A DNA stretch of 64,000 nucleotides, from assembly GCF_019649055.1 (NCBI RefSeq), contig NW_026570482.1, forward strand, positions 20,233 through 84,232, in the 5' to 3' direction. This DNA is from Paramacrobiotus metropolitanus. Lineage: Eukaryota > Tardigrada > Eutardigrada > Parachela > Macrobiotidae. Numbering within the stretch: the first letter of the stretch is position 1; every line of letters starts with the position of its first letter. The notes beneath the pieces were generated by a model. It had not been told where the DNA came from. It worked only from the letters and a program-made list of their open reading frames with translations, and did no database searches. Made by a program: the position numbers and the translations under genes. Below, piece after piece: positions 29,855 to 40,923 of the stretch.

Positions 29855-32581
29855 ATGGCACAAAAAGGTCAAGCCACTCCTAAAAGCTCAGGAACGGCAT
29901 CAGATATAGGCAGATCTACGGGCTATAATCCAAGGTGTCCGGACTGTAAGCGGAATAACATCAGGAAAGACGGGAAATATCCATGTTGGTCATGTGCGAC
30001 AAAACTTGAGAATCCCATGTGGATTGTGACGAGAGAAGCCATTCGGGGCAACATGGAAATCTTTCGGATACTGATCACCAAGGCACACTACCAAAACGTC
30101 GGACTACCAGACCGAATGTTGGTCGAAGATCGATACCGACAGGCCATGAAAGATGAAGAGCCTGGCTGGGACATAACAATGGAACCACCGCACGATCCCT
30201 TAACAGATGGTTATCGCCAGCAGTTCAATAGGGACCAAGAGCGGATGCAGCGGCAACGACTTGAAGACGAACTGCGCGCCAAAATTGAAGCGGATAATAG
30301 ACGGGCAAGCGAACAAGCTGCACGTGAGGGGCTGCCTAACTCATCGAACCCAGCCGTACCGACAGCAAGTATTAACGAAGCAGAGGCGCAGCTTACACGT
30401 CAGTCGCTGATTATTCAGATTGACACGTTGACGAATGACCCGGCCGCAATGCAACAGGACTTATTCGATGCGCTGTTGCGGGAAAAATTGAGACTGCAGA
30501 AGGGATTCGCCCCAGCGCCGTACATTAAGAAGGAGATTGAAAAACGTATGGAGGAGCTACGTAAAGCCCGTCAGAACGAGAGTAATGTCTTACAAGCGCT
30601 CAGAGGATTTAAACGGGACGAAGGCTTCATACGACCCCGGTCTCCTCCGCAAAGAGAAAGGTCACGCGGACATTCACGCGAAACCGAACGAACTTCTGAA
30701 CGACGAAATGAAAGGTCACGCGAATACTCTCGTGAAAGGACACGTGATTAGCGTAGTGAAAGGTCACGTGAACGCTCTCACGATCGGGATTACCGCGGCG
30801 GAAGAGGATGGGTACGCCATAGCAATGAAGTTACGGAAACCAGTATCCAAAGAAAGATAGATACTGCAAAGATTTCGGCAGCGACTAGAGGACGCGAAGA
30901 ACAACGGCGTGCGGAAACTTACCGTACAGAGCCTGAAAAGAGAGGTCATCAGGTGCCGTTGGGAGTTGCATTTTGTAACCGTAATGTCAGAATGTCAACA
31001 CCCGAAAGGTCATGGGACAAGAGACGCGAACGTACGCGGAAACGAACGCCAGACCCACAGGATAAGAGATGGCAGGAGAGAGCCAAGTATTATGCGGGTT
31101 TTGAATCTGGCGCGAGCAAAAGGTCATCGAGCGCAGAACGCGAAGATACACCCCCGAAGCATCAGCGACTGGAGTCGACAGTCCACGTAGTGGATCCAAT
31201 TGTAAATGCCGTGCAAGAAGACGACACGATGGAAGGGGTCAGCTCAGTCGTAGAAGCATCCCAAGAAAACGTGATTCACCGAAGGAACGTGGTTCTTGAT
31301 AGTGACCCTCGACCGTCTACATCGGCGAGCAATGAACCGCCGCAGTCGGAATCGATAGAACGAAGCGGACAAGAAGGTCAACGCGAACCGGATGCACGTC
31401 GCGAAAGCAATCGACGAACGACCTCCAGATTTAACAACCGACACCCTGACCTTATTGATATGGATTACAACATGAATGACATTGATGAACAAACGCTGGA
31501 AATTTGTCGATACTTTGGAATCGAATCTGATTCGGTCGAAGCTAACAAGATTGGCACAATTCTGAATCAGCTGCGCAAATTCCTACTTGATTCGGGCTAT
31601 GCTAAAGAGATTAAACAGGGAGTAGAAGAAGGAAATTTCCATCGGTTATACATTCCCTGTGACTCTGCAAGGGATTGTTATCTCCCTATCCGACGGAATG
31701 GATTACACAGTTTGGTGGATTTGAGTCTATTGGATGTGCCACTGGATACGACTGACCCAGTTGGGATGACACAATTTTATTACACAGACTATCCTGAACG
31801 ACAAGAATATGTGGCTCAGTTCGTTTTACGACACGTGAATCCAGCTTTCAAGTTGCTTGCAGCAAGGGCATCGATAGGACTACAAGTGGATCCTAAAGAT
31901 TATGCCGCAAAAAGGATGGGGCAGAAGGTCTTTGCTGCACGGCTGGCACATTACAAGACACAGAATCAGTTGGTATCCAATACCATGAAGGATGATATCC
32001 CACCGTTCTTCCCACCTTATGTGGCGAAACTGGGAGAGCCTATGGAACATATAGGAATTGCTCACACGGCTCGCAAGGCGCTGAAGAAGTGTAAGACACG
32101 AACGGAAAAGGGCAATCTTACACAACGACATGCCTCCCAGGTTGAGGAGAGGATTAATCGGATTAAAGACACCATGGGGAGCGACTATGTTGAACCAGTG
32201 GACGGAGTTGACGTCTACATAACGGAATTCCTGGTGAATAAAGGCGACCGACGCCCGGAACGTGCTCCTAACCAGATAGGACGACGCGGCCTACGAAACC
32301 AGCAGCTCCGAGATAATCCCGCCGATGTACAACGTCGATTAGCAGATGACCCTAATAACCGAAAACTGCGGTTGGAAGAAAATGACGCACGCCATCGAGT
32401 AGAGGCAGTCAAGCGCAGTCGCCAAGGGAAAGGTCGCGGTCAGCGAGAAGTTGACCCGGAAAAGGTCATGGAAGTCGATTCCACGGAACCAATTGACCGA
32501 ACCTCCGACCAAAACCAACCGAAAAGCACTAAGAAGCGCCCGCCGAGAGACGGCAAGGGCGACTCAAATGAAATGGAATAG
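29855..32581 (+). CDS. Retroelement-associated protein with zinc-ribbon start and RS-like tract, interrupted by one in-frame TAG
   Basis: The ATG at 29,855 starts MAQKGQATPK. Near codons 25-45 two C-x2-C pairs (CPDC, CWSC) look like a zinc ribbon. A Gln/Arg-rich coiled-coil-like middle leads to an Arg/Ser-rich tract (HSRETERTSERRNERSREYSRERTRD). A single TAG at 30,749-30,751 interrupts the tract, but the same frame continues at once with RSERSRERSHDRDYRG and remains open to 32,581, giving about 908 codons in all. The last 540 codons include a conserved-looking globular region (about 31,450-32,230). No family is recognised. The stop may be a mutation or a readthrough site. Confidence 0.5.
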
Positions 32582-33850
32582 TGCTGATCGTTAGGATCAC
32601 ACTATTAAAAGAGCGTCTACGGCATATGTCGGTACGTCACAAAAATGAAAAATGGTGTTGTATATAAGGGCGACGTGACATATTAACATAAACTGTATTT
32701 GTGTATTTGTTGTTTTCAGCGTTTATAGCACAGAACCGCAATGGATAAAGAAATCATGTGGAGCATCTATTGGGGTTGAAATTGATTCGGTCTACAAAGC
32801 CGGCCCCAAGGAGTAGTTACGGCAGTTAGCCGGCTCTCCTCCTTAAGCGATTCAGTGTTATAAATTGGCAAGAGAAACTACGGTAATCAAGCCGGATCTC
32901 TTGAATACGAAAGGGGGCCACAAGCGGCGAAAAAGAGAAAGACAATAGGTGGAATGTTAATGGGGTAAACTTAATGCGGCAGTCAGCCGGCCTCATTAGA
33001 GTTGCTACGGTAAAATGCGCCGGCCATCTCTCCAAGCGATTCAGTGTCAAAACTCAACGAGAGAAACTACGGTAGTCAAGCCGGATCTCTCGTACCGAAG
33101 GTGGGCCACAAGCGGCGAACAAGAGTAAAAGATTGAATGTGGAAAAGTAATGGGGTTAATTTAATGCGGTAGTTAGCCGGCCCCATCAGAGATGTTACGG
33201 TAAACTTTGCCGGCACTCTGGCCGCTCGAGGCATATTGAAGTTGGATGTGCGACGGAAAGGTCAAACTGAAAGTTTTACCAGGGAGGCAAGCGAAGAAGT
33301 GCTTGAAAGTCGTCAAAAATCGGCTAAGTTCCTCCATGACCTTTACTGGAAGTTTGAAAAGAAGTCGGATGACCTTTGGAATCACTATTGCCCAACAGAG
33401 TCACCGTACCGGAATTTATGTCGCATGACCTTTTGGGACCATTAACCCAAACAAGTCGCACATCTCAACGGATCATCTCAACAAAGGATGACCTTTACCA
33501 GAGAGGAAGCGAACTACGCTTGTCTACACGACGTCCCTCCATGACCTTTATGGATCTCATTTTCAAGTCGTACAAATTGATACGCACCTTATTCCAAAGA
33601 TTGAAGCAGTATTCCTAAGTCGTACTTGATACGCACCTGATTCTCAAAGCGGATTGTGATGATGTCGCACTACGGATGCGCGGAATTGCTCAACAGAGCG
33701 GAATGGGCCAAAAGTGCGGAAAACGGTGGACAGGACCTGTGACCTTTACGAGTCAAAAATGGAGGATCCTAGTCTACATTTGATTAAAAATTTCTGTTGA
33801 TCTGTTAACTGTTGATCTGTTTTATGTTGATTTGATAGTATTTTTATAAA
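32582..33850 (+). other. Retroelement 3' region: TATA-like site, tandem repeats, octamer cluster
   Basis: No ORF of substance. A TATA-like GTATATAAGG lies at about 32,658, followed by an acceptor-like TTGTTGTTTTCAG near 32,719. Two tandem 190-bp units occupy 32,830-33,209. A cluster of TGACCTTT (the reverse complement of AAAGGTCA) follows at 33,337-33,549. I expect an LTR near here but cannot define its ends, because the 5' LTR lies outside the window. Confidence 0.45.
32830..33209 (+). repeat. Two tandem 190-bp units
   Basis: Unit starts CCGGC at 32,830, 33,020 and (partial) 33,210 are exactly 190 bp apart. Shared blocks include AAGCGATTCAGTGT, GAGAAACTACGGTA, AAGCCGGATCTCT, GGGCCACAAGCGGCGAA and GTTAGCCGGCC/GTCAGCCGGCC. 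The units differ by roughly 20 percent. Confidence 0.85.
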
Positions 33851-34661
33851 TGGATCTCTTTATTCACACCGTGTTAAATGGAATTGTGCTTTATGGAATT
33901 GATGTGATAAATGGAATAAGAGAATTTGATGTTTTTGAGCACGCACAGACACCGGCGACCGTCGTCTTTTCGTGGATTCGGGAGTGTGTTGGGCCTCAAC
34001 GGAGCTCGGCATCCCCCCAGAGGCATGTGAGCGGGGGTTCACCAGCGTTCACGTCCGCAACACTGTGCAACTCGGATTACGTGTCTGTGTTGTGTCTCGC
34101 TTCTGATTGGCTTGCGTTTTGTTAGTGGGCGCGGCATAGCACGTGCTGCACACTGTTGAATTGGCTCTACGATTTACGATCGAGCTGCGCCGATCAGTAT
34201 GTTGATTTCTGTTGTGCAGACTTTCAATATTATTAAAAGTTAGCAATTAGCTGTGTGAGCGTCGTGTGTTATTGCATTGCTCGCAATACTTCCAGCATTG
34301 CTCGCTACGCAGGATCTATCCCGTTTAGGTCTCTGTATCTGGATCACGGTTGGGTCTAGCATTAGAGTACGATCGTAGCACATGCCATTTCTAATCTGCT
34401 GGTATTCTTCGTGTTTTTTTCCCCATACAATACCTCGTAGTCGTACGAACAGCAGCGCCGACCGTGCCCGTATTCCCGCTCTGTCAAATAAATCGCCCGA
34501 ACAAATGTTTCAAAATGCGTGACAGCACTGTTAATTTGCCGGGTTAGACCGCATCTGGGAAGCCAGTTTCCGCTGAATTAGTTGTAACTGACCTTTCACC
34601 AAACGATATTTTTGGGAGGACGTTTCGGGAAACGGCGAAATGGTCAAGGAAAGCGTCAGTT
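33851..34661. other. Intergenic stretch after the retroelement
   Basis: No gene supported. It may include the 3' LTR of the retroelement. A short direct word ATTGCTCGC is repeated at about 34,275 and 34,295. Confidence 0.4.
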
Positions 34662-34669
34662 ACCAAAGG

Positions 34670-35520
34670 TAGAGCCCTGCACGAGCCGAGCCGCTCGGCT
34701 CGGCTCACGAGCGCTCGCCGCTCGCGAGCACTTCGAGCGAGCAGGCATCGCTTTGCGAATTTGCGAACGAGCAGAGCAACAGAAAAAAAATTGCGAGCGA
34801 GCCGAGCGAGCGGGATGGCCGGGTGCGAGCGATCGCGAGCCTACAGGCTGACATTGTGCGAGCTGGAGAAGTTTCTAGTGCAAAATTACACTGACCGACC
34901 TGAAAACGGTCTTAAACCACCGTCACATTCGCGCTTCGCGCGAAGTGATTTACTAAATTTTCTAGACCGGATGGGACTCGGGACTGAGTTTTGATATTCT
35001 GTAGCCAACAAAAACATTATTTGACGGGTTTATGAATAAGTTGAATGCTTCCTAAGAAAGGTGCATATGTAGGTGGGTCTGGGCTGCATCATCCATTTTC
35101 GGGCATTCTATTATATATATTTGTTTCAGAATAAATTAAGAAAACTACATCCAGTTGAAAATTAGAGAAAGGTATTAGCGAAAAAATGAAACTGTAAGGA
35201 AACGGACTACCAGTATGGAGATATAAGTGATTGTCTCTGAACATCCTATTACACTTACTGAGTTTTTGTGTTGGTGAAAAGTTTGGTATAATTAATTCGT
35301 GCAAAAAATTTATACTTGAATTTTTGCCGATCTCACGAGCGAGCCGATTTGCCAAAATAATATTACGAGCGAGTTGAGCGAGCGGAAGCAAAGAAAAATT
35401 GGAAAACGAGCGAGTTGAGCGAGCGGCGGTTTGGGCGCGAGCGAGCTGAGCGAGCAGGAAGTTTCAGAAAGCTGAAACGAGCGAGTCGAGCAGCACTTTT
35501 GGTGCTCGTGCAGGGCTCTA
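34670..35520. mobile_element. hAT-type non-autonomous element with perfect 8-bp duplication
   Basis: Ends are TAGAGCCCTGCACGAGC and its exact reverse complement; flanking 8-mers ACCAAAGG are identical (34,662-34,669 and 35,521-35,528). The AGAGCCCTGCA-type terminus and 8-bp duplication fit hAT. Both subterminal regions are filled with GAGCGAGC/GAGCCGAGC words, an expanded subterminal repeat of the kind transposase binds. The 851-bp element has no transposase. Confidence 0.92.
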
Positions 35521-35528
35521 ACCAAAGG

Positions 35529-36507
35529 ATCCTTGCACAATTCGTTCTCCTGGTGACCTCTGAAACTTACTAGTAGTGGGTTAGAAAGATTGCATCATAT
35601 GACTTAAGACTTGTTAAAAATGATCGACCGAGGCCTGTACTCGTAGATGGCTGCTGTGCGCAATGATCGCTGTGAGAGTTTTGTGTTAACACAACAACGA
35701 GGAACAGTACCGATGCGGAAGAAACTTTCCAGTTCTAGCTACGTAGGAATGTCCGCATTTAGTTCTCTAAAATTGTTCTAATTGAAATTGCGGAGAAGCG
35801 GTCACTCGCGCTTGATAGATCTTGTCGCAGCGTTGCGTGTCCAGCCTTCGAGAATGCGGGCTGGTTCGTACGGGGCCGTGTACTGTACACTAGCTGGGCG
35901 TCTGACTGGCAGACTACTGCCATATAACAGTGTATAAACAGCGGCTTTCGTTCTCGGTTCTGAGCAGAACCAGGACCGTTACAGAAAATTTCCCGGAAAT
36001 ATAAAGGCGATTTCGCTTACATAATTGCTAGTAATTTGATTTGTACCGTACAAGTACGCCAGAATCATAGCGATCATAAACAGTACATTTACAAATTTAC
36101 AATTTAAATGTTCGCGAAAAGTATAACTGCCTGGATTTTCTTGAATTTTATTTTCAATGAAATTACAGCCGTAAAGTTTATATGGAGGCCGACAGTTAAG
36201 TATGAATCCAAACCAACTTAGCAAGAAAAGTAAGAGTAAATTGATCTACAAGAAAACACCAATGCATACAAAATTCCTCGATCATTGAAGATACCGGCAA
36301 AACTTAAAAACAGGTGCACGGACTGGTTAGGACAACGCGGACATCTGTTTTACCATCAGCGGTTCAGCGAACTTATCTACCGCTCCGACGGATAAAAGAC
36401 AGGTCGCTTATTAAAAAAATGCCAACAGAAGCGAATAAACTAGGTCCCGTATTAAAACATTCGAAAATGCGATGGTCAACAACCATAGCAAAAGTGAACT
36501 GTCGCAT
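35529..36507. other. Intergenic stretch
   Basis: No supported gene. A minus-strand ORF at 35,979-36,224 has no recognisable feature. Confidence 0.4.
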
Positions 36508-38297
36508 TCAACGTCGCAGCATTTTGTGGTGGACGGTGAGCGTCACACAAGCCGACACAGGGGAGGAAGAAGCCTGGGGATCCTCCAGCGGGTGCACGAC
36601 ACTCCAACGATTCGCCGCAACGTCGTACTTCTCCCAGTGGGCCAGCGGTACCCCGAGGCGGCTGGATCCCCCGCACACGAACAGCTGGTCGTTCAAGGCG
36701 AACATGCAGTGTCCGTAGCGCGACACTGCCAGGTCGGGCAGACGCTGCCACTGTGCATCGGCCGCGCCCAACTGCAGCCGTTCGCAGCTGCTAAGGACGG
36801 CTGCCTCTGGGCCCACACCGCCCGCAACGTACAGGTAGCCGTTTAGGACTTTGGCGGCGAAACTGCAGCGTGCATGCAGCATCGCCGGCAACTCGCTTCA
36901 TTGGTTGGTTACGGCGTCGTACATCTCGGCAGTGGCCTGCACAGGCTCCTGGGTCAGGTAACCACCCAGGATGATGAAATACCGATTGTTCCACATATCA
37001 AATGCCGCTTCTTTCCTGCTGATTAAAAACCAGATTACTACGATACTTCTTCTGTATACTGGCGTTCAATGATTCATGCATATTGTTGGGAGAACAAACT
37101 AACCGAATGCCGTCGGGATTCCGCACATTACAGCTGAAGTTGCGTATGTCGGGATCAAACTTGAAACTAGGGAGGTTGGGACGTGCTGTGGTACTGACCT
37201 CACCACGTAAAAATGGATGTACTGACAATTTTTTATAAGCAAAAAGGCTAAGGTCTGTACATGTACTGCAACTGATGGAGCAGTTCAAAATGCAGAAAGA
37301 AAAGCATCGACGCAAACTGTCTAAAATGAACACATTCCCCCGTACGGCTGCTGACAGCAGCGGCCAGTTTGCTTACCAGATACAGTGCCATTTCAGTTGA
37401 GGAGGGAATGCAATCCTGCCGAAGAAGCGCCAGCAAAGCGCCCAGTGTCAGATCATCACTCATGGTCAGGTGCGCGTCGGCGTCGGCCACGGAGCGATCG
37501 GCCGGAGGTGGCGGCTGGCTGGTATTTGCTGCCTGAGCGCTGTCGGTGGTGCTCGACGCCAGGGTCAAAGGCGGCGGCCCGCTTTGGAAGATTATTGTAT
37601 CTGTTCCCAGATCGGCGGTGATAGTGCAGGAGACCACGGTACGGCCACTGGCCCGCAGCTGGGCGGTAATCCAGGAAATACCATCCTGGCCAACTGCGGA
37701 AGCCGTTGGCTGCGGCGTTCCTAAGTTGCAAAAAACACAGACACATCATTAAGGGTATCAGGCTATTAGCCTTTAATATCATAATTATCATATATACGCA
37801 TTCGGTTGCCTGTAAGACGGTTCAACAGCCTAATACTACTACCGTTTTTTATGTTAACGACAAATTGGTATAGTCCTTGTATTAGCGCAGTACTTACGGT
37901 CGGCTGCGCGCAGCACTCTAGGCAGCGGGATCTTGAGGAAGGCCGAGGCCGCCAGCAGCTGATCGGTGGTGGCAGGGCCACCGGTGCCGCAGCAGTCGTT
38001 ACATGCGTCAAAGGGATACAATGCCGCGTGCAGGACGAGGTGCGCCGCCCAAGGGTCTACGTTGGCCGGCAGAATGACGTGGTATTCATTGTTTTGCCGG
38101 CGCAAAGGCGGCGCCAACGCCTCCACCGCCCACCAGCGGCGGTAAACCACGAATGTTCCCGTAACCACGGCTACCAGCTGCTTCGGTGCGATCCGTTCCT
38201 TCTCTCCGCTACCGCTGCCGCTGTCGGGCGTAATGCGGGGGATCTTGGTGGTACTGTCGCCACCGTCGTCCGTTTTTCGCTTCCCCACACGGTCCAT
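36508..38297 (-). pseudogene. BTB-kelch protein gene, internally deleted and with a nonsense codon
   Basis: Exon 1 (38,297 down to 37,898, donor GTAAGT) starts MDRVGKRKTDDGGDS, a basic possibly nuclear-targeting start, then a BTB-like fold (LVAVVTGTFVVYRRWWAVEAL ... DQLLAASAFLKIPL). Exon 2 (37,720-37,377, donor GTAAGC) is in phase and enters the BACK region (LLALLRQDCIPSSTEMALYL). The last exon (about 37,015-36,508) has kelch repeats with Gly-Gly pairs (YVAGGVG, FVCGGSS). The BACK remainder and first kelch blades, present in the paralogue at 39,937, are missing, and TGA at 36,898-36,900 replaces the Trp of NQW. BTB-kelch proteins are usually Cullin-3 substrate adaptors. I read this copy as dead. 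Confidence 0.8.
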
Positions 38298-39936
38298 GAT
38301 TGGTCTAGCTGTAAATGCCAGCTAAATTATTAGTGATGGTTGCTTTCATTTTGCTCTTTACTATTTTACACCTGCTCAACAGCAGGCTGACATGGACACC
38401 CAAGAAAACTTACAGTCCCAAAATTCAAGAAAACTTCAAAATTTCAAGAAACGTCAGACCTAAGATTAAAGTGGGTCACGCAGGTAAACGATCGAATCTT
38501 AGACTGCGGTGAAATAGCAAAATGCTTATATGGCTTCGTATCTGTACACAAACGCTATTTGCAGAGGAAGCAAAACATTTTGGCAGGACAACTTCCTTTC
38601 GCACAGTTATGCAAAAAACTGGAGATAATCGCCCACAAGAACAAGCTTGAAGGGAAACTATGTCTCAATTAATTAACATGAGATAGTATAGTTTAACCGC
38701 CAAAACAAGAATCAAGTGGAGCAAGCGACAAATCCACATGTGATAAAAGGCCACACGTACTTACCAAAATATTATATCAATTTCCTTAAAGAAAGCGAAT
38801 GCAAAATTGCACGACGTGCCAAATATTTGACAAGCAATATTGAAATAAGTGATAAACAATCAGCGATCTATTTATACTTCGACTGCTGAATTGTACGTTG
38901 AAGTTTAACTACAGTGAAACCTCTGAAATACGTACACCTCCGTACGGAAAATTTCGTACGTAATTCAGGGGTGTACGGAATTCAGATTAACTACCCCCAG
39001 CCCCCCTGGGGGTGACTGAGTTTAACTTGAAAAATTAAATCGGCAAAAACAACCAGCCAAGTCGGTTAAATTTGAAAAAATAATGATCTACGCAATACAC
39101 ACGCAGCACGAACTCAGCGAGCGGTGTCTGTGGAGGCGGGCAGCATGCAAACCTGACGTGGGAATGGGCGTAGCCGATACAGCCTCTCAGACAGCGATTG
39201 GTTGACGCGTAAGGCACCGCGCCGCTTTGCACTAGCTCGCTCCTTTATCAACGCAGATTCAAGAGATAAGCGCGCGCCACGCGCACAGGTTGCAAAGACG
39301 GATTCGACTGACAAGCGCGCTCACAGATGGGAAAGGCGACCCTGGATTACGAGCCTGGAAACTCGCTCGCCGCCGCTCGATGACTCTACTGTGCGTGGGA
39401 ACGACCTGAACAAAGGCAGTTGCTGGTGAACCGCAGAATGAGAGAACAGCCGTGCCGGCGTTTTTCTCCGGTAGACGTAGTTAAATGCGGGCTTCTTGAC
39501 CCCAATTTATGCTTTCTTACGACCGACTCTCTACAGAAAAATTAAAACAACGTCAACTGAAAATTTGCCGTTGTATTAATCAAATAAAATAAAATAAAAT
39601 AAATTAAATTAAATTAGACGCTGTATTAAATTAGTGTGTCCGTGTGATTTTGTGATCTCTAATTTTCGTTCTGATCTGTATCGTTATTTGATCACAAACT
39701 AATAAACGAATGCTGGCCGCCTGCACACTCCACGGGCAGCGTTCGCTGATTTGGTGCTCCATGTGTTTTTGGCAGATAATTCGGCAGAATTTCGTCTACG
39801 CGGTTGGCTGTCTTTGCCGATTTATTTGAACTTTAAACTTCAAAAACGTAAAACCCAGAAGAGCAAGTACTGCTTGAACTCTGATCGTTGCTCACTTTTT
39901 GTGATGAAATGGTGATGAAACGATGAAACGCAGAAA
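38298..39936. other. Non-coding stretch with transposon-like and duplicated blocks
   Basis: No gene supported. CAGTGAAACCTCTGAAATAC at about 38,921 looks like a pogo/Tigger-type terminus but has no partner. A block at 39,100-39,440 recurs inverted at 47,080-47,320, and 39,710-39,900 recurs directly at 47,395-47,580. A short AAATAAAATAAAATTAA tract lies near 39,590. Confidence 0.5.
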
Positions 39937-40923
39937 GTGATGAAATGGTTGCGCGTGCACTACCCGTCGCGCTGGACTGCGGAGAACTTCCGGGCCGTCC
40001 TGCCGGAGCTGCGATGGGATCTAATTGCCGACATGCTGCCACCGGGCCTCCTCATCGCCACCGAGCCGCTGCGCCATGTCTTATTGGATCTGCAGACGCG
40101 CCTCTTCCCGCCCGACGCCGTCCGCTTGACCGCCGCGCCACGGGAACGTCACTTCGCCGTGGTGGCCTGCCTCTTCTCCGCCGACCAGCACCAAGCCAGT
40201 CTGCGACTGTATGACGCGCGCCGGAACACCCTGCACCGCATCCCGTTGCCGGCGGAACTGCAAACGTGGAATGTCGTGAAGGAGATGGGTGCGGTGGTGG
40301 ACAATCGGGTTTGGTTCCGGGTGCGCGGCGCGGAGATCCGAACGTACGCCCCGAGGATGATGGTGAATGAGGATGCTGGTGGTGGTCGCGTGACGACGGA
40401 GATGAAATTCATGTTCAAGGAGCAGCCTCAACGGTCTGGTCTACGGCTGGAACATCGCCAGCAAGCGCAGCACTGTTTCTTGCAGCTTCACGTTCGATCC
40501 TTACGCATGTACGACGCGGTGACGAACCAGTGGACTGAGCTGCCGGCAATGCTGCATCCGCGCTGCAGTTTCGCCGCCAAAGTCATCAACGGCTGGCTGT
40601 ACGTGACTGGCGGGGTGGGTCCTGAGTCGACAGTTCTTCGCAGCTGCGAACGGCTGCAGTTAGGCGTGGCCGGCGCACAATGGCAGCCAGTACCCGACCT
40701 GGCCGTGCGGCGCTACGGACACTGCATGTTCGCCTTGAACGACCAGCTGTTCGTGTGCGGTGGTTGCGGTCGCCTCGGGATGCCGCTGACTTACTGGGAG
40801 AAGTATAACGCTGCGTCGAATTTGAGGAGTATTGTGCGCCCGCTGGAGGATCCTCTAGGAGCTTCATCCCCGGTGTCGGCCTGTGTGACGATCAACGTCC
40901 ACCACAAAATGCTGCGATGTTGA
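39937..40923 (+). pseudogene. BTB-kelch paralogue: BACK-kelch part only
   Basis: A 328-codon ORF starting at an acceptor-like CAGAAAG, so it is an internal-to-last exon without the BTB exons. It begins in the BACK domain (MKWLRVHYPSRWTAENFRAVLPELRW), passes a spacer, and ends in kelch repeats (GWLYVTGGVG, QLFVCGGCG, final KMLRC) closely matching the minus-strand gene 36,508-38,297. Around 40,420-40,500 another frame reads kelch-like NGLVYGW, so one or two small indels distort that blade. No BTB exon lies upstream within 1.5 kb. It probably arose by partial duplication. If expressed, it would lack the Cullin-binding BTB part. Confidence 0.75.

Noticed and set aside
33236-33445. 69-codon ORF in the retroelement 3' region
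   Set aside because: No motif, lies among untranslated repeats and octamer clusters.
38915-39000. pogo/Tigger-type DNA transposon end
   Set aside because: One terminus-like sequence only; no matching inverted end or TA duplication found, so not listed as an element.
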